A program made the translations under genes and the position numbers. DNA of 24,731 bases from positions 1 to 24,731 of the IMG/VR virus record IMGVR_UViG_3300032820_000112; one strand, 5' to 3'. Source of the stretch: a virus. The notes under the pieces were generated by a model. That model had not been told where the DNA came from, did no database searches, and saw only the letters and a list, made by a program, of their open reading frames with translations. Numbering within the stretch: the first letter of the stretch is position 1; each line of letters begins with the position of its first letter. This document shows, piece by piece, positions 6,553 through 15,900 of the stretch.

Positions 6553-6558
6553 AGGAGG
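6553..6558 (+). promoter_or_regulatory. Strong Shine-Dalgarno (AGGAGG) of the capsid gene
   Basis: AGGAGG with a 7-base gap to the capsid ATG at 6566 is the best match to the 16S anti-Shine-Dalgarno in the window. It fits the need for very high capsid synthesis and fixes the start codon. Confidence 0.85.
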
Positions 6559-6565
6559 CCATCTA

Positions 6566-7597
6566 ATGGCTTATGTTGCTACTACCCCGTCCCGATTGGG
6601 ACAAATCAAATTGGCGGGCGGCACTGATGCCCTGTTTCTCAAGGTTTTCAGTGGAGAAATTATTACCGTCTTTGATGAAGTTAATGTGATGCTGCCGACG
6701 ACGACTGTGCGGACGATTACGTCCGGCAAATCGGCCCAATTCCCAGCAGTGGGAACGGCGACTGCATCGTACCATGTCCCCGGTCAGGATATCTTGGCCG
6801 ATGACGCAGCCGCGCCGGAATACCTGTCCACCATCTCCAAGAACGAGATGATCGTTACGATTAATGATCTCTTGATTTCTTCGGTCTTCATCGACTCGCT
6901 TGATGAGGCCAAGAATCACTATGACATTCGTGGCGAATACTCCAAGCAAATGGCGCGAGCCCTGTCTGCGGAAGCTGATAAGACCCTGATTCAGTTGGGA
7001 ATTATTGGAGCCCGTGTGACTGAAGACCGCTTTGGTGCTACGGGCGCAACTTCTCGTATTGGCGGAACATTCGACCTTGAGGTTGGTTCGGCTGCGGCAG
7101 TAACTTCTGCCGGTCTTATTAAAGGTGCATTTGCGGCTGCCCAGCGATTTGATGTCATGGACGTTCCTGCTTCTGATCGTTACATTGCCCTCACTCCAGA
7201 TGCTTATTACAAGCTGATTGCAACTGATGGCACGGCTGGTGGTCTTATCCTTAATCGTGACTTCGGTAACGATGGGAATGGCTCACTGGCAAGCGGAACC
7301 GTGGGAACTGTCGCGGGATTTAAGATTCTTAAGACGAACCACATTCCGGCTGCGGATGTAACCAAAGCGGCTGGCGATAAGTCCACGCTTGGGGACGGTG
7401 CGTTGGACTTTACGGGCGATACAATTACTCCTGTGGCACTTTGCTACCACAAGAGTGGGCTCGCCACAGTCAAGCTCCGTGACCTCAAAGTTGAGGCGGA
7501 ACGCCGAATCGAAAGACAAGGCCATTTGGTTGTGGCCGGTTACGCGATGGGTCATGACATCCTTCGTCACGAATGTCTGTTTGAACTCGCGTTCTAA
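6566..7597 (+). CDS. gp10: Major capsid protein, T7 gp10A-like
   Basis: This is the major head protein (HK97-like fold) forming the icosahedral shell. At 343 residues it is almost the same length as T7 gp10A (344). The N terminus reads LGQIKLAGGTDALFLKVFSG, with VFDEVNVMLP downstream. It continues with RTITSGKSAQFPAVGTATA, then YHVPGQDI, and a central TISKNEMIVTINDLLISSVF. Near the middle is YDIRGEYSKQMARALSAEAD. All are hallmark blocks of T7-like capsids. The C terminus (ATVKLRDLKVEAERRIERQG) is also typical. The start is set by a strong AGGAGG. No slippery sequence for a gp10B-type frameshift is visible near the stop. A strong terminator follows within 70 bases, so capsid mRNA is probably produced in excess over the tail genes. 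Confidence 0.96.
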   Translation: MAYVATTPSRLGQIKLAGGTDALFLKVFSGEIITVFDEVNVMLPTTTVRTITSGKSAQFPAVGTATASYHVPGQDILADDAAAPEYLSTISKNEMIVTINDLLISSVFIDSLDEAKNHYDIRGEYSKQMARALSAEADKTLIQLGIIGARVTEDRFGATGATSRIGGTFDLEVGSAAAVTSAGLIKGAFAAAQRFDVMDVPASDRYIALTPDAYYKLIATDGTAGGLILNRDFGNDGNGSLASGTVGTVAGFKILKTNHIPAADVTKAAGDKSTLGDGALDFTGDTITPVALCYHKSGLATVKLRDLKVEAERRIERQGHLVVAGYAMGHDILRHECLFELAF

Positions 7598-7625
7598 TGT
7601 CCTGAACTGTTCTTCTTCCTTTCAG

Positions 7626-7666
7626 TGGGAGGCCCCCCTCACGGGGGGCTTCTCATTTTTTTTTTT
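7626..7666 (+). terminator. Strong intrinsic terminator after the capsid gene
   Basis: A perfect 7-bp G/C stem pairs GCCCCCC (7632-7638) with GGGGGGC (7643-7649) across a TCAC loop. Further A-U, G-C and G-U pairs extend it outward on both sides (about 7626 with 7655). Eleven T residues follow (7656-7666). This is the same place as Tphi in T7, just downstream of gene 10. It should reduce, not abolish, transcription into the tail genes. Confidence 0.92.
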
Positions 7667-7686
7667 ACCTAAAGGATACTATTGTT

Positions 7687-7887
7687 ATGAGGATCGTCGC
7701 TTTCTGTCTTATCGTGATGCTCTGCGGCATCGGAGGATGCTCTACCGCAACAGGGTTCATTAACGGCGCAAGAACGGCTGGTAGTGGGTTGCTAGAGGGA
7801 GCAGGCCAAGCGGGGAATGGTATTCTTTTGGATGCTGAACTAGCCGTCCAACTGGCTAAAGAAGCCGCAACCAAAGAAGAGGAGTAA
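7687..7887 (+). CDS. Very small Gly/Ala-rich lipoprotein
   Basis: A 66-residue predicted lipoprotein. The signal peptide (MRIVAFCLIVMLCGIGGC) ends in lipobox IGGC with Cys18; Ser at +2 suggests outer-membrane sorting. The mature part is rich in Gly and Ala (TAGSGLLEGAGQAGNGILLD) and ends in a charged helix (AVQLAKEAATKEEE). The composition loosely recalls entericidin-type toxic lipoproteins, but there is no firm relationship. AAAGGA at about 7671-7676 lies 10 bases before the ATG. It is the first gene after the capsid terminator and precedes gp11. Possible roles are membrane stress, exclusion of competing phages or a spanin-like function (all inference). Confidence 0.65.
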   Translation: MRIVAFCLIVMLCGIGGCSTATGFINGARTAGSGLLEGAGQAGNGILLDAELAVQLAKEAATKEEE

Positions 7888-7909
7888 TCCTTACTAACAG
7901 GAGTATGCT

Positions 7910-8518
7910 ATGGCCGTTTCAAGAACGACTGAACTTCAAGCAATAAACACGATGCTTTCGGCCATCGGTGAGGCTCCAATTAACACGTTAGAACCCACAA
8001 CCGAAACAGCAGATGTTTCGATGGCCAAGAATGTCTTGGAGGAAGTGTCCAGGGAAACCCAAACCATCGGGTGGCACTTCAACAGGGAAACAGATGTAAC
8101 CCTGTCACCTACCGTTGACGATGTGATTCTCATCCCCACCACGGCAGCTTACATTGATGTGGAGTCCATCAACTCCGGCATTACCCAGTACGTCCAGCGG
8201 GGCGAGAAACTGTACAACAAGACGGACCATACCTACGAAATCACCAGTAGCCTGAAATGCACGATTGTTTACATGCTGCCCTGGGATGACCTGCCGCAAG
8301 TGGCTCGTCATTACATCATGATCAAGGCAGCGAGAAGGCTGCAAGATCGAGTAGTGGGGGCCAGCGACCAGCACACTTACAACCAGCTAGATGAGTACCA
8401 GGCCCTTGTAGCCCTAAAGGCTAATGAGGCTCAGGACGGAGACTTCACGATCTTTGATAATAACGATGTGTACCGAATCATAAACCGATCCAATGTTGTG
8501 GATAGGGTGGTGACCTAA
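7910..8518 (+). CDS. gp11: Tail tubular protein A (adaptor/gatekeeper), T7 gp11-like
   Basis: This ring protein joins the portal to the tail nozzle. At 202 residues it is close to the 196 of T7 gp11. The opening (TTELQAINTMLSAIGEAPIN) is the signature of this family. It continues with AKNVLEEVSRETQTIGWHFN, then a beta region with ILIPTTAAYIDVES, and near the C terminus ARHYIMIKAARRLQDRVVGA. AGGAG at 7899-7903 sits 6 bases before the ATG. The stop overlaps the gp12 start by one base (TAATG), giving translational coupling of the two tail-tube proteins in near-equal or fixed ratio. Confidence 0.95.
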   Translation: MAVSRTTELQAINTMLSAIGEAPINTLEPTTETADVSMAKNVLEEVSRETQTIGWHFNRETDVTLSPTVDDVILIPTTAAYIDVESINSGITQYVQRGEKLYNKTDHTYEITSSLKCTIVYMLPWDDLPQVARHYIMIKAARRLQDRVVGASDQHTYNQLDEYQALVALKANEAQDGDFTIFDNNDVYRIINRSNVVDRVVT

Positions 8519-11500
8519 TGGCCAAAGCCTCCTCACTGATTTCTAAGAGCATCCCAAATCTGCTGGGGGGAGTCAGTCAGCAGCCCGATGCGGTACGGTT
8601 TGATAACCAGTGTAGCTCTCAGGACAACGCTTTTCCTTCAGTGCTGGACGGGCTAACCAAGCGGCCACCTACAGAACATATAGCCCAGCTAATCAGTAAC
8701 GATCCTGCACTCAAAAATCCTGAAGACTACTTCTCCCACATCATCAATCTCAGTGCTGATGAACAATACGTCATGCTGGTGGAGGCAGACCACCTACCGG
8801 GATCACGCACGTTCGTCAAGGCAAACACAGATCATCTAGCCGTGACTTCACACGCTGATCTCCAGCGAGCCGCTGATGTAGATTTTTGGTTGAGCGGTTG
8901 GTTTAATCTCACATCCCTAAATGATTACCAGGTGCTTGTCTCAAAGATGGGGGCATCAAGTTCGACCCACGATACTGAATACTCCATCATGCAGGGTGCA
9001 GGTGATTACCTATCCTTCAGGATTGGGAACGGGGTAGATTATCACTGCATCTTAGATTCGCCAGCCGATTCCCTGACAGCGGGTGGGTGGAATTTCTTCC
9101 TTGCGTGGATAATTGATGACACAATGTATCTGCGGCTAAATGCAGGAACCACATACACCGAAGTTATCACTCTCGATCCTGCGGGCCATACTAATTCCGA
9201 TCCCGTAAACTTTGGCAACACGGGGCAAGGGAATGGGGGGACATCCCATCTCGATGGCTCCTTGTCTCGCATGGCATTAGGGAAACCGCCAGCCGCTTTC
9301 GATGCGACTAAGCTCCACAGCTTACTGTATAACAGCGGAAAGGGAGTCACTTTTGCGGATATATCAGATACCGATAAGACGACTTATGGTCTAACATCTG
9401 GTAAAGGATTCTGGTTTGCCCTTGACGAAGAATCAGGTGATTCTGCTGATTCAATTGGGTCGCATGTTGGAACTAGCAGCTACTTACCGGATTCAAATCC
9501 TGGTCCCACGATTGTGGTCAAAAAGTTGTCTGATGGTTCAGCCGTAACCACGCATTCCTCCGTAGCTCTGCGTGAATACTTGCGGATGGCCCAAAGTTCT
9601 TCAACGGCAGAAAAGGACTTAAGGGCCATAACCATCGCTGACTATACGTTTCTGGTGAATCGGTCCAAGGAAGTTGCATTCACCAGCGATACGGATACTG
9701 CCAGAAATCCTGAAGGATTGCTGTATGTGAAAACGGGGGATTATGGCACGATCTACACTGCCACAATAACGATAGGTGGAGTGGAATATAAAACCGAAGT
9801 AACCACACCATCTGGAGTGCAGGTAAAAGAATATGAAACTTCTGGTGGACAGATAGGGAACCTTAAAGCTAATACATTCGATGCTAGAGAGGCGATAGAC
9901 ACGGCCAATATTGGAAAGGCCCTCACGACCGGAACTGCTTACGGCTTCAACTCCTTTAGATACCCCACCAACGCCACAACAGGTGAAGGTGAACCAGACG
10001 GGGGCACTATTACCGAATATATAGATGGGGCCCCATTAGGGGCCGGTGAAATTATATTTAGAGCAGATGCAACTAACGACCATATCGCCTTTGCCACATC
10101 TGGTAGTGGCGACACCATAACTGATAGTAATGAAGCCGGTGAACCCGATTTCTTAAATGCAGGCTTAGAGGCAGGGGATAAAATATTTTGTTCTGGTTCT
10201 GCGGAAAGCGGCAATAATAGCAGGGTATTTGAAGTAGATACGGTAACAGCTACAGTAATAACTATAACGGAATCCGGCGTAGTAACTGCTGCTGCGGATG
10301 AAAAAAACGTCACTATATATAAACTCCCCAGTGAAGCCGTCGCTGGTTCAACTAGTAGCACATTGGTGGGTATCCGTAATGCTGTAGGAATAACCAGAAG
10401 ACGGGAAGGTTCAGTAGCGTGGTTTAAGAGCGATGACGCTACAGACTTCTCGTTAACCGCATCTGATGGCCTGGCTAATACGGCTCTTGTATCCGCTAAA
10501 GCCGAAATCGCCCAACTCACTGACTTACCCACCTTTGCACCCCATGACTTCTTCATGAAAGTCTTGGGGAATGCTGATGAAACGCTTGATGATTACTACA
10601 TTAAATTCAAGGCTGATGACGGTGTATTCTCTACCGGCTCCTGGGAAGAAACCCGTCTGCCTGGAGTAAAGTACAAGCTCGATCCCGCAACAATGCCACA
10701 TGCGCTCATAAAGGAATCGGATGGCACTTTCCGATTCACTCAGTTAGATGAGACTGAACTTGTAGTTGGGCCCACCACTTATCCCGCCGCCCCCATCTGG
10801 GGTGAAAGGATGGCTGGGGACTTGGATACCAACCCGAACCCCACGTTTATCGGACGAACCATAAATGATATGTTTGTATTCAAGAATCGTCTTGGGCTAT
10901 TAGCAGATGAGAACGTCATCCTCAGTGAGACTTCAGAGTTCTTTAACTTCTTCCGTACAACCGTTCTAGACCTACAAGAAACGGCCTATCTCGATGTTGC
11001 GTCTACCCACAGCAGAGTATCAATTCTTACATCCGCTGTGCCATTATCCAAGCAACTGATTTTATTCAGCGACTCTACCCAGTTCATCTTAGGATCGGGT
11101 AATGCCCCCTTGGGCCCAGAGACTGTGGCCATTACAAAAACAACATCCTATGATTCGGTTTTAGACTTACAGCCCATCAGCCTGGGGTCATCCATTTACT
11201 TTGGGTTCTCCCGTGGTAACTTTTCTGGCCTTCGCCAATATCTCCGATCAAGTGATACTGAAACGATATTCGATGCTGAAGACATCTCAGCCCAAGCACC
11301 CCAGTACATCGAGGGCTCCTTGCGGCAAATGACGGGTTCCACCCATGAAGATGTGATATTCCTGTCTACAGACATAAACAGGAATGTGATCTATTGCTAC
11401 AAGTTTCACGACCGGCCAGACTCTGGTCGAGTCCAATCCTCATGGAGTCGCTTTGTTTTCCCTCAAGAAGATGATGTCAGTATTGCTGATGTCATCGGGA

Positions 11501-12204
11501 TGGAGTTTGTGGGCTCCTCCTTATATCTAATCATGAAGAGGACTGATGGTATTTACCTGGAGCGGATGCGTCTAGAGTCTGGATTGGTGGATACTGGGGC
11601 AACATACAGAACCCTGCTGGACCGTAGGACTGACGATACCGCTTGCACGTTCTCCGGGCCAGGTAACCTGACTATAACGCTCCCCTATAAAGTTTATGAT
11701 AGTGATGCGTCTTCCGTCGAGATCATAACTAAGGATGGTAATCGAGTATCTGTAGTCGCCCAAACCAATGGAAGTGCAGACATAACGGTCAACGAGGATT
11801 TGTCGGCCATCGACTTCTTTGTCGGTGAAGCCTATACGATGACCTATGAGTTCAGTAATGTTGTTCTGCGTGAAACCACACTAGGCAACGAGACTGCCCT
11901 TATAAGTCAAGGCCGGAAACAGGTACGGTACTTGTCCTTGGATTATCATGACACATCGTTCTTTAAGGTAACTACCAAGCCTGATTACCGCGATACAAGC
12001 ACCTATTCGTTTACGGGTCGCATCCTGGGCGAAGCCAGCCTTGAACTGAACTCAGTGCCCCTGGATTCAGGGGTCTACAAAGTCCCCATATATTCCAAAG
12101 CAGATCAGGTAACTATAAAGATACTGAATGATTCCCCTCTGCCCTGTGCCATTTCAAGTGCGGAATTTGAGATGTTGTTTAGCGCACGCAGTAGTCGATT
12201 CTAA
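8518..12204 (+). CDS. gp12: Enlarged tail tubular protein B (nozzle), T7 gp12-like, with inserted LamG-like and beta-rich domains
   Basis: This is the tail nozzle protein through which DNA leaves and to which fibres attach. At 1228 residues it is far longer than the 794 of T7 gp12. The N terminus (IPNLLGGVSQQPDAVRFDNQ) is the family signature. Core blocks resume at DLRAITIADYTFLVNRSKEV and continue with NRLGLLADENVILSETSEFF, then TQFILGSGNAPLGPETVAIT. Two extra domains interrupt the core. Residues about 100-325 look like a LamG/concanavalin lectin sandwich (DVDFWLSGWFN, YLSFRIGNG, AGGWNFFLAWIIDDTMYLRL, LDGSLSRMALGK). Residues about 505-605 form a small beta domain (AGLEAGDKIFCSGSAESGNN, VFEVDTVTATVITI). 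The inserts may bind sugars or decorate the nozzle (inference). The start overlaps the gp11 stop. gp12 identity is secure; the insert folds are inferred from sequence pattern only. Confidence 0.93.
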   Translation: MAKASSLISKSIPNLLGGVSQQPDAVRFDNQCSSQDNAFPSVLDGLTKRPPTEHIAQLISNDPALKNPEDYFSHIINLSADEQYVMLVEADHLPGSRTFVKANTDHLAVTSHADLQRAADVDFWLSGWFNLTSLNDYQVLVSKMGASSSTHDTEYSIMQGAGDYLSFRIGNGVDYHCILDSPADSLTAGGWNFFLAWIIDDTMYLRLNAGTTYTEVITLDPAGHTNSDPVNFGNTGQGNGGTSHLDGSLSRMALGKPPAAFDATKLHSLLYNSGKGVTFADISDTDKTTYGLTSGKGFWFALDEESGDSADSIGSHVGTSSYLPDSNPGPTIVVKKLSDGSAVTTHSSVALREYLRMAQSSSTAEKDLRAITIADYTFLVNRSKEVAFTSDTDTARNPEGLLYVKTGDYGTIYTATITIGGVEYKTEVTTPSGVQVKEYETSGGQIGNLKANTFDAREAIDTANIGKALTTGTAYGFNSFRYPTNATTGEGEPDGGTITEYIDGAPLGAGEIIFRADATNDHIAFATSGSGDTITDSNEAGEPDFLNAGLEAGDKIFCSGSAESGNNSRVFEVDTVTATVITITESGVVTAAADEKNVTIYKLPSEAVAGSTSSTLVGIRNAVGITRRREGSVAWFKSDDATDFSLTASDGLANTALVSAKAEIAQLTDLPTFAPHDFFMKVLGNADETLDDYYIKFKADDGVFSTGSWEETRLPGVKYKLDPATMPHALIKESDGTFRFTQLDETELVVGPTTYPAAPIWGERMAGDLDTNPNPTFIGRTINDMFVFKNRLGLLADENVILSETSEFFNFFRTTVLDLQETAYLDVASTHSRVSILTSAVPLSKQLILFSDSTQFILGSGNAPLGPETVAITKTTSYDSVLDLQPISLGSSIYFGFSRGNFSGLRQYLRSSDTETIFDAEDISAQAPQYIEGSLRQMTGSTHEDVIFLSTDINRNVIYCYKFHDRPDSGRVQSSWSRFVFPQEDDVSIADVIGMEFVGSSLYLIMKRTDGIYLERMRLESGLVDTGATYRTLLDRRTDDTACTFSGPGNLTITLPYKVYDSDASSVEIITKDGNRVSVVAQTNGSADITVNEDLSAIDFFVGEAYTMTYEFSNVVLRETTLGNETALISQGRKQVRYLSLDYHDTSFFKVTTKPDYRDTSTYSFTGRILGEASLELNSVPLDSGVYKVPIYSKADQVTIKILNDSPLPCAISSAEFEMLFSARSSRF

Positions 12205-12221
12205 GTTAAAGGTACACATAT

Positions 12222-12986
12222 ATGTCCGACATGCTAACCATTAGCCAAACTACGCCTGCATATGACGCGATAGAGAAGCTCGCGGATAAAGCTGGGTCAG
12301 GGGCCCTTCATAAGGCAAGCGTAGAAATGGCGGTAGCTGGTACGCTACTTTCTGGATTTGAACAGTATCTCACTATTTCAAATCAAATAAAGTACCAAAA
12401 AGATGCCTTTGACAGAGAACTAGACTACAGGAAGAAGGACTTCCGTCACCGGATAAAGGCGTTCTACCAAAACGCTGAGTCCTCAAGAAAAGCCCTAGCT
12501 AAGAATTACAATGCCGTCCTACAAAGTATTGATCAATCTAGAGTGTCCTCCCGAAAGGAGATGTTTGGAATCTTTCAGGAAATGAGGGAGCAGCAAGCTA
12601 GAACCCTGACATCAGCCGCAGACCGGGGGGTCTACGGCAACACGATTAGCTTGCTAATGGACAACATTATGGCCAATGAATTACGGAATATTGAGAACAT
12701 AGCGCAGGAACAAAAGTGGTCTGAACAGGCCAAAATGCGTCAAGCGGACTCACTCTATGCTGATGCAGAAACCCAGCGACTGGCCAGTCTTCCTAGGCCC
12801 CTGGCCCCAGCAGAAGTCCCGCAGTTACCGGCCCAGGTCAATCCTGTAATGGTCGGTATGCAAGCGGCTTCTGCCGGAATCGCAGCTTACGCTAAGATTC
12901 CGGTTCCACCAGAAGTGACTGCACCCCAAGGTAGTGGGGATGAGACTGTGACTGTGACTGAGACTGAGACAGGAAAGGGCAAATAA
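12222..12986 (+). CDS. gp14: Internal virion protein, T7 gp14-like
   Basis: A likely internal core protein that leaves the capsid to form the pore in the outer membrane during infection. It has 254 residues versus 196 in T7 gp14. The first third is helical with a mildly hydrophobic patch (MAVAGTLLSGFEQYLTI). A long charged coiled coil follows (DAFDRELDYRKKDFRHRIKA and onward). The conserved-type stretch ARTLTSAADRGVYGNTISLL, followed by NELRNIE, is typical of this position in T7-like phages. The C-terminal third is Pro/Ala-rich and ends in an alternating Thr/Val/Glu tail encoded by a hexanucleotide repeat. AAAGG at 12208-12212 lies 9 bases before the ATG. The stop overlaps the next start (TAATG). 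Assignment combines order and pattern. Confidence 0.82.
   Translation: MSDMLTISQTTPAYDAIEKLADKAGSGALHKASVEMAVAGTLLSGFEQYLTISNQIKYQKDAFDRELDYRKKDFRHRIKAFYQNAESSRKALAKNYNAVLQSIDQSRVSSRKEMFGIFQEMREQQARTLTSAADRGVYGNTISLLMDNIMANELRNIENIAQEQKWSEQAKMRQADSLYADAETQRLASLPRPLAPAEVPQLPAQVNPVMVGMQAASAGIAAYAKIPVPPEVTAPQGSGDETVTVTETETGKGK
12942..12971 (+). repeat. Five tandem 6-bp units (GAGACT/GTGACT)
   Basis: Units GAGACT, GTGACT, GTGACT, GAGACT, GAGACA run head to tail and encode an ETVTVTETET-type tail from residue 241 of the gp14-like protein. Because the unit is 6 bases, gain or loss of a copy keeps the frame and only changes tail length. Confidence 0.85.
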
Positions 12987-15900
12987 TGGCGACTAGAACC
13001 CCACGGCCCGCCCCCCTACAAACTGTTGCCCCTGTACTAAAACCACAAGACTCCTCTCTTGCTGGTATCCAAAGAACCGTAGCAGCCAAGCCGGGTCGGA
13101 GTGCGCCGGTGGGTGGGACGTTCTCACATCTAGGGGAAAGTCTAGGGAAACTGGGGACCAAAGTAAGAACCCAAGAGGAGATCGCGGCTGACAACTGGTT
13201 ACAGATAGCCACTGAGAATAAGACCTATAGACAGCTTAAGGAACAGCAGGAAAAGATCGTCCGCGATATGGTCAAGAGCGGGCAGCTTCCTGAAGGTATA
13301 CACCCTTTCGCAATCTTCCGCCTTAAAGAATCTATAGGCCAGTCTTACAACAGGGACTATGAACGAAATCTGAGAAATGCGGCCCATAGATGGTATAGGC
13401 AAGATTCCAGTCCTACCGATCTAGAAAGGCCGGAGGACTTTGCCCGAAAACTGTGGGAATCACAAGCTCCTACAGACCCTGTTGCCAGGCGGGCAGCTTC
13501 AGAGCAATTGCCCGGCTTGATTCAGGGGTTCCTGGCTCACATTGATGGGGAGCGGAACAAATGGAACATTGCGGCTGATCGTAGAAACCGACAGCAGAGC
13601 CGTAACGACAATTTTAATGCGAATATGAAGGGGATAGCCCCTGAATACCAAGACCCACCCATAGACCCCAGCACTGGTAAGCCTGAAGCTAATGATAAGG
13701 GCCAATACTTCACTCAGAAATGGGCGGCGACATTCGCAAAGAATAATGGCTTGAATATTATCCTCCCTAAGACGAAAAAGGTTCCTGTCTATGCCCTAGA
13801 TGCCTTTGGAAACTTCGATTTGGATGAGGAAGGCAATAAGATAGATACAGGAAAGGAAGAGACAGTTGAATACCAAGAGCCTAAGTATACGGAAAAGCAA
13901 AAGAAACTCTTAGCCCACATGGCCTTCCTAAATAGGAAGGAAGCCGATAAAACTTATCGGTCCACTGGGGCCAGTGGTCATTTAGAAAACGAGAATGACC
14001 TACTAAACTTTGTGCAAATACAGAGCAAAGAAGTAGAAGCACTAGCAGCAGCGGGCCATCACGACGACGCCGCCACCCTATGGGATAATCTGTCTAGGTT
14101 TGTTACTAGAGTGGGCTTAGAGCAGCACGGACCATTGGCTTTAGGTAACAATGTTTCTTTTCTTTCTAAACTAAATATCGCCCTAATGGGGGCGCAAGGT
14201 AAGCTAAACGATGATGCTTTAAGTGGTGCGGGTACAGCGAAGGCTGATAGGGAAATGGAACATCAAACCTCCGTTTCATATTTCAACGTCCAACAATCGG
14301 GCGAAACACCCAACAACAATAATATCCTAGAGGACATGACCAAGCGAGGGGTTATTACACCCGGAACTACCGCCTATGCGGCAGCGGCGGCTGGAACTAT
14401 TCCCAAAAAAGTAGCAGCCCTGAACCGAATCAACTTGCGGCCAACCGAAGAAGACTTTCAAGAAGTTGCATCAGAAATAAGGGGCGCACCATCTCATGAA
14501 GCCGCAGTGGAGAGGGCGAGAGGATACTACCTCAAAACATACAACGACCCTGAAGTGGCTAATATGATGGTAGCTGCTTCTCAGAGCGTTATACGTCAAT
14601 ACCAAACGGAAGAGCAGAAAAATACCACGCTTTTAACTCAAAAGAGTTGGCATGGATATGTCAATCGAACTAATCGTGAGAATAGTATTAAAGCGATGCT
14701 CAAACCCTATTATGAGTCCTTTGACAACAGAGCGGAGCTAAATAAGGATGCGATTGGCGTAACAATACTAAGTGGTTTAGTCCCCTTTCTAGCCAACGAA
14801 TATATAGCCGGTATACACGCTACGATGTCTGCTGTGAGAAATAGGACTAAGACGGGGGCTGATGGTGAAGAGATTCCTGCACCTGGAACATCGGATGAAA
14901 TGTTTAAGGCGGTCGCTAATTACGATGATGACTTTCGTAAGAATCTGCTTCTCATGACGGCTCCCGACGAAAAGGAAACATATATTCCTGATCAAACCTA
15001 CATGGATGCCTTAAATATACCGGCCTCTTTACAAACGGCAATGCTAGAAGCGGCCACTAGATTACAGACACCTATTGAACAGTTATCTTCGGAAGGCGAA
15101 CCGAAGACGAAGGAACGGGTTAAAAGAATTGGGGGTAATGCCGTTAATAATAGTCTAATGGATGTCCTCCCAACTACCTCAATGGATTCGACAAGCGGGG
15201 CCCACGCCCTTCTACAGAATCCGAATGAATGGGGGTCACAGCTACTATCCGCATGGGGGGGATATAATTGGCAAGCGGCGTTTGGACAGAAAAAGTACCA
15301 AGACCACTTGATGAGGTTGAGGGAGGTACTAGGAGAAAACCAGACATGGTACGGCAACATTTGGCGTAATGCTATGAACTGGGGGGTAGGAGGTTCGGAA
15401 GCAGGGGTTGGGATGGGCGGTTTCGGCAAATGGACAATGAGAGGAGATATCCCTAGAAGAAGGAAACTGGTGATGGGGGCAATAGTAGGTATGGCCCAGG
15501 AGTCATCTGGAAGGAATTGGGGGTATGGTCCTGTACCAGTAGCTAATCCTGAATGGACTCCCAATACCCCCCTCTCCGAACTGGGCTTGAGGAATCCCAA
15601 TCAGGTAGCACAAATGGGATACCGAAGAACATATCTGTCCGTAGCGGGATCAACTGTTCAACAAGCTACCAAATTCGTAACAGGACTCGCAGGATCGCTG
15701 GTGGGTAGTGATGCCAATCCTGTAACGATTAGGGATGAATCCACCGGGAAAACTCGTCCTGCCACATGGGGGGATGCATGGAATATGACAGCAGGTGAAG
15801 TGGCAGACCATGCACTGAACAAAACGGGAGCATTTGTAAATGGCATCCCTTTCCATGCGAGGAACTATGTAATATACACAACCTCTGGCGTAGTAAAACT

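Noticed and set aside
7560-7763. gp10B-like frameshift extension of the capsid protein
   Set aside because: No slippery heptamer is visible near the stop, and the frame that continues runs through the terminator stem and T tract with an implausible protein sequence.
9939-10556. Minus-strand open frame of about 205 codons inside gp12
   Set aside because: Low-complexity Ser/Ala/Val-rich translation with no recognisable motif, fully inside a confirmed gene on the other strand.
15475-15540. Possible transglycosylase-like motif (GMAQESSG) in the gp15-like protein
   Set aside because: Only a short match around Glu839; the following Gly/Leu/Met-Gln and Asn/Tyr motifs of lytic transglycosylases are not found downstream.
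14998-15600. Minus-strand open frame of about 200 codons inside the gp15-like gene
   Set aside because: Pro/Ser-rich antisense translation, no ribosome site or neighbours on that strand; all supported genes are on the + strand.
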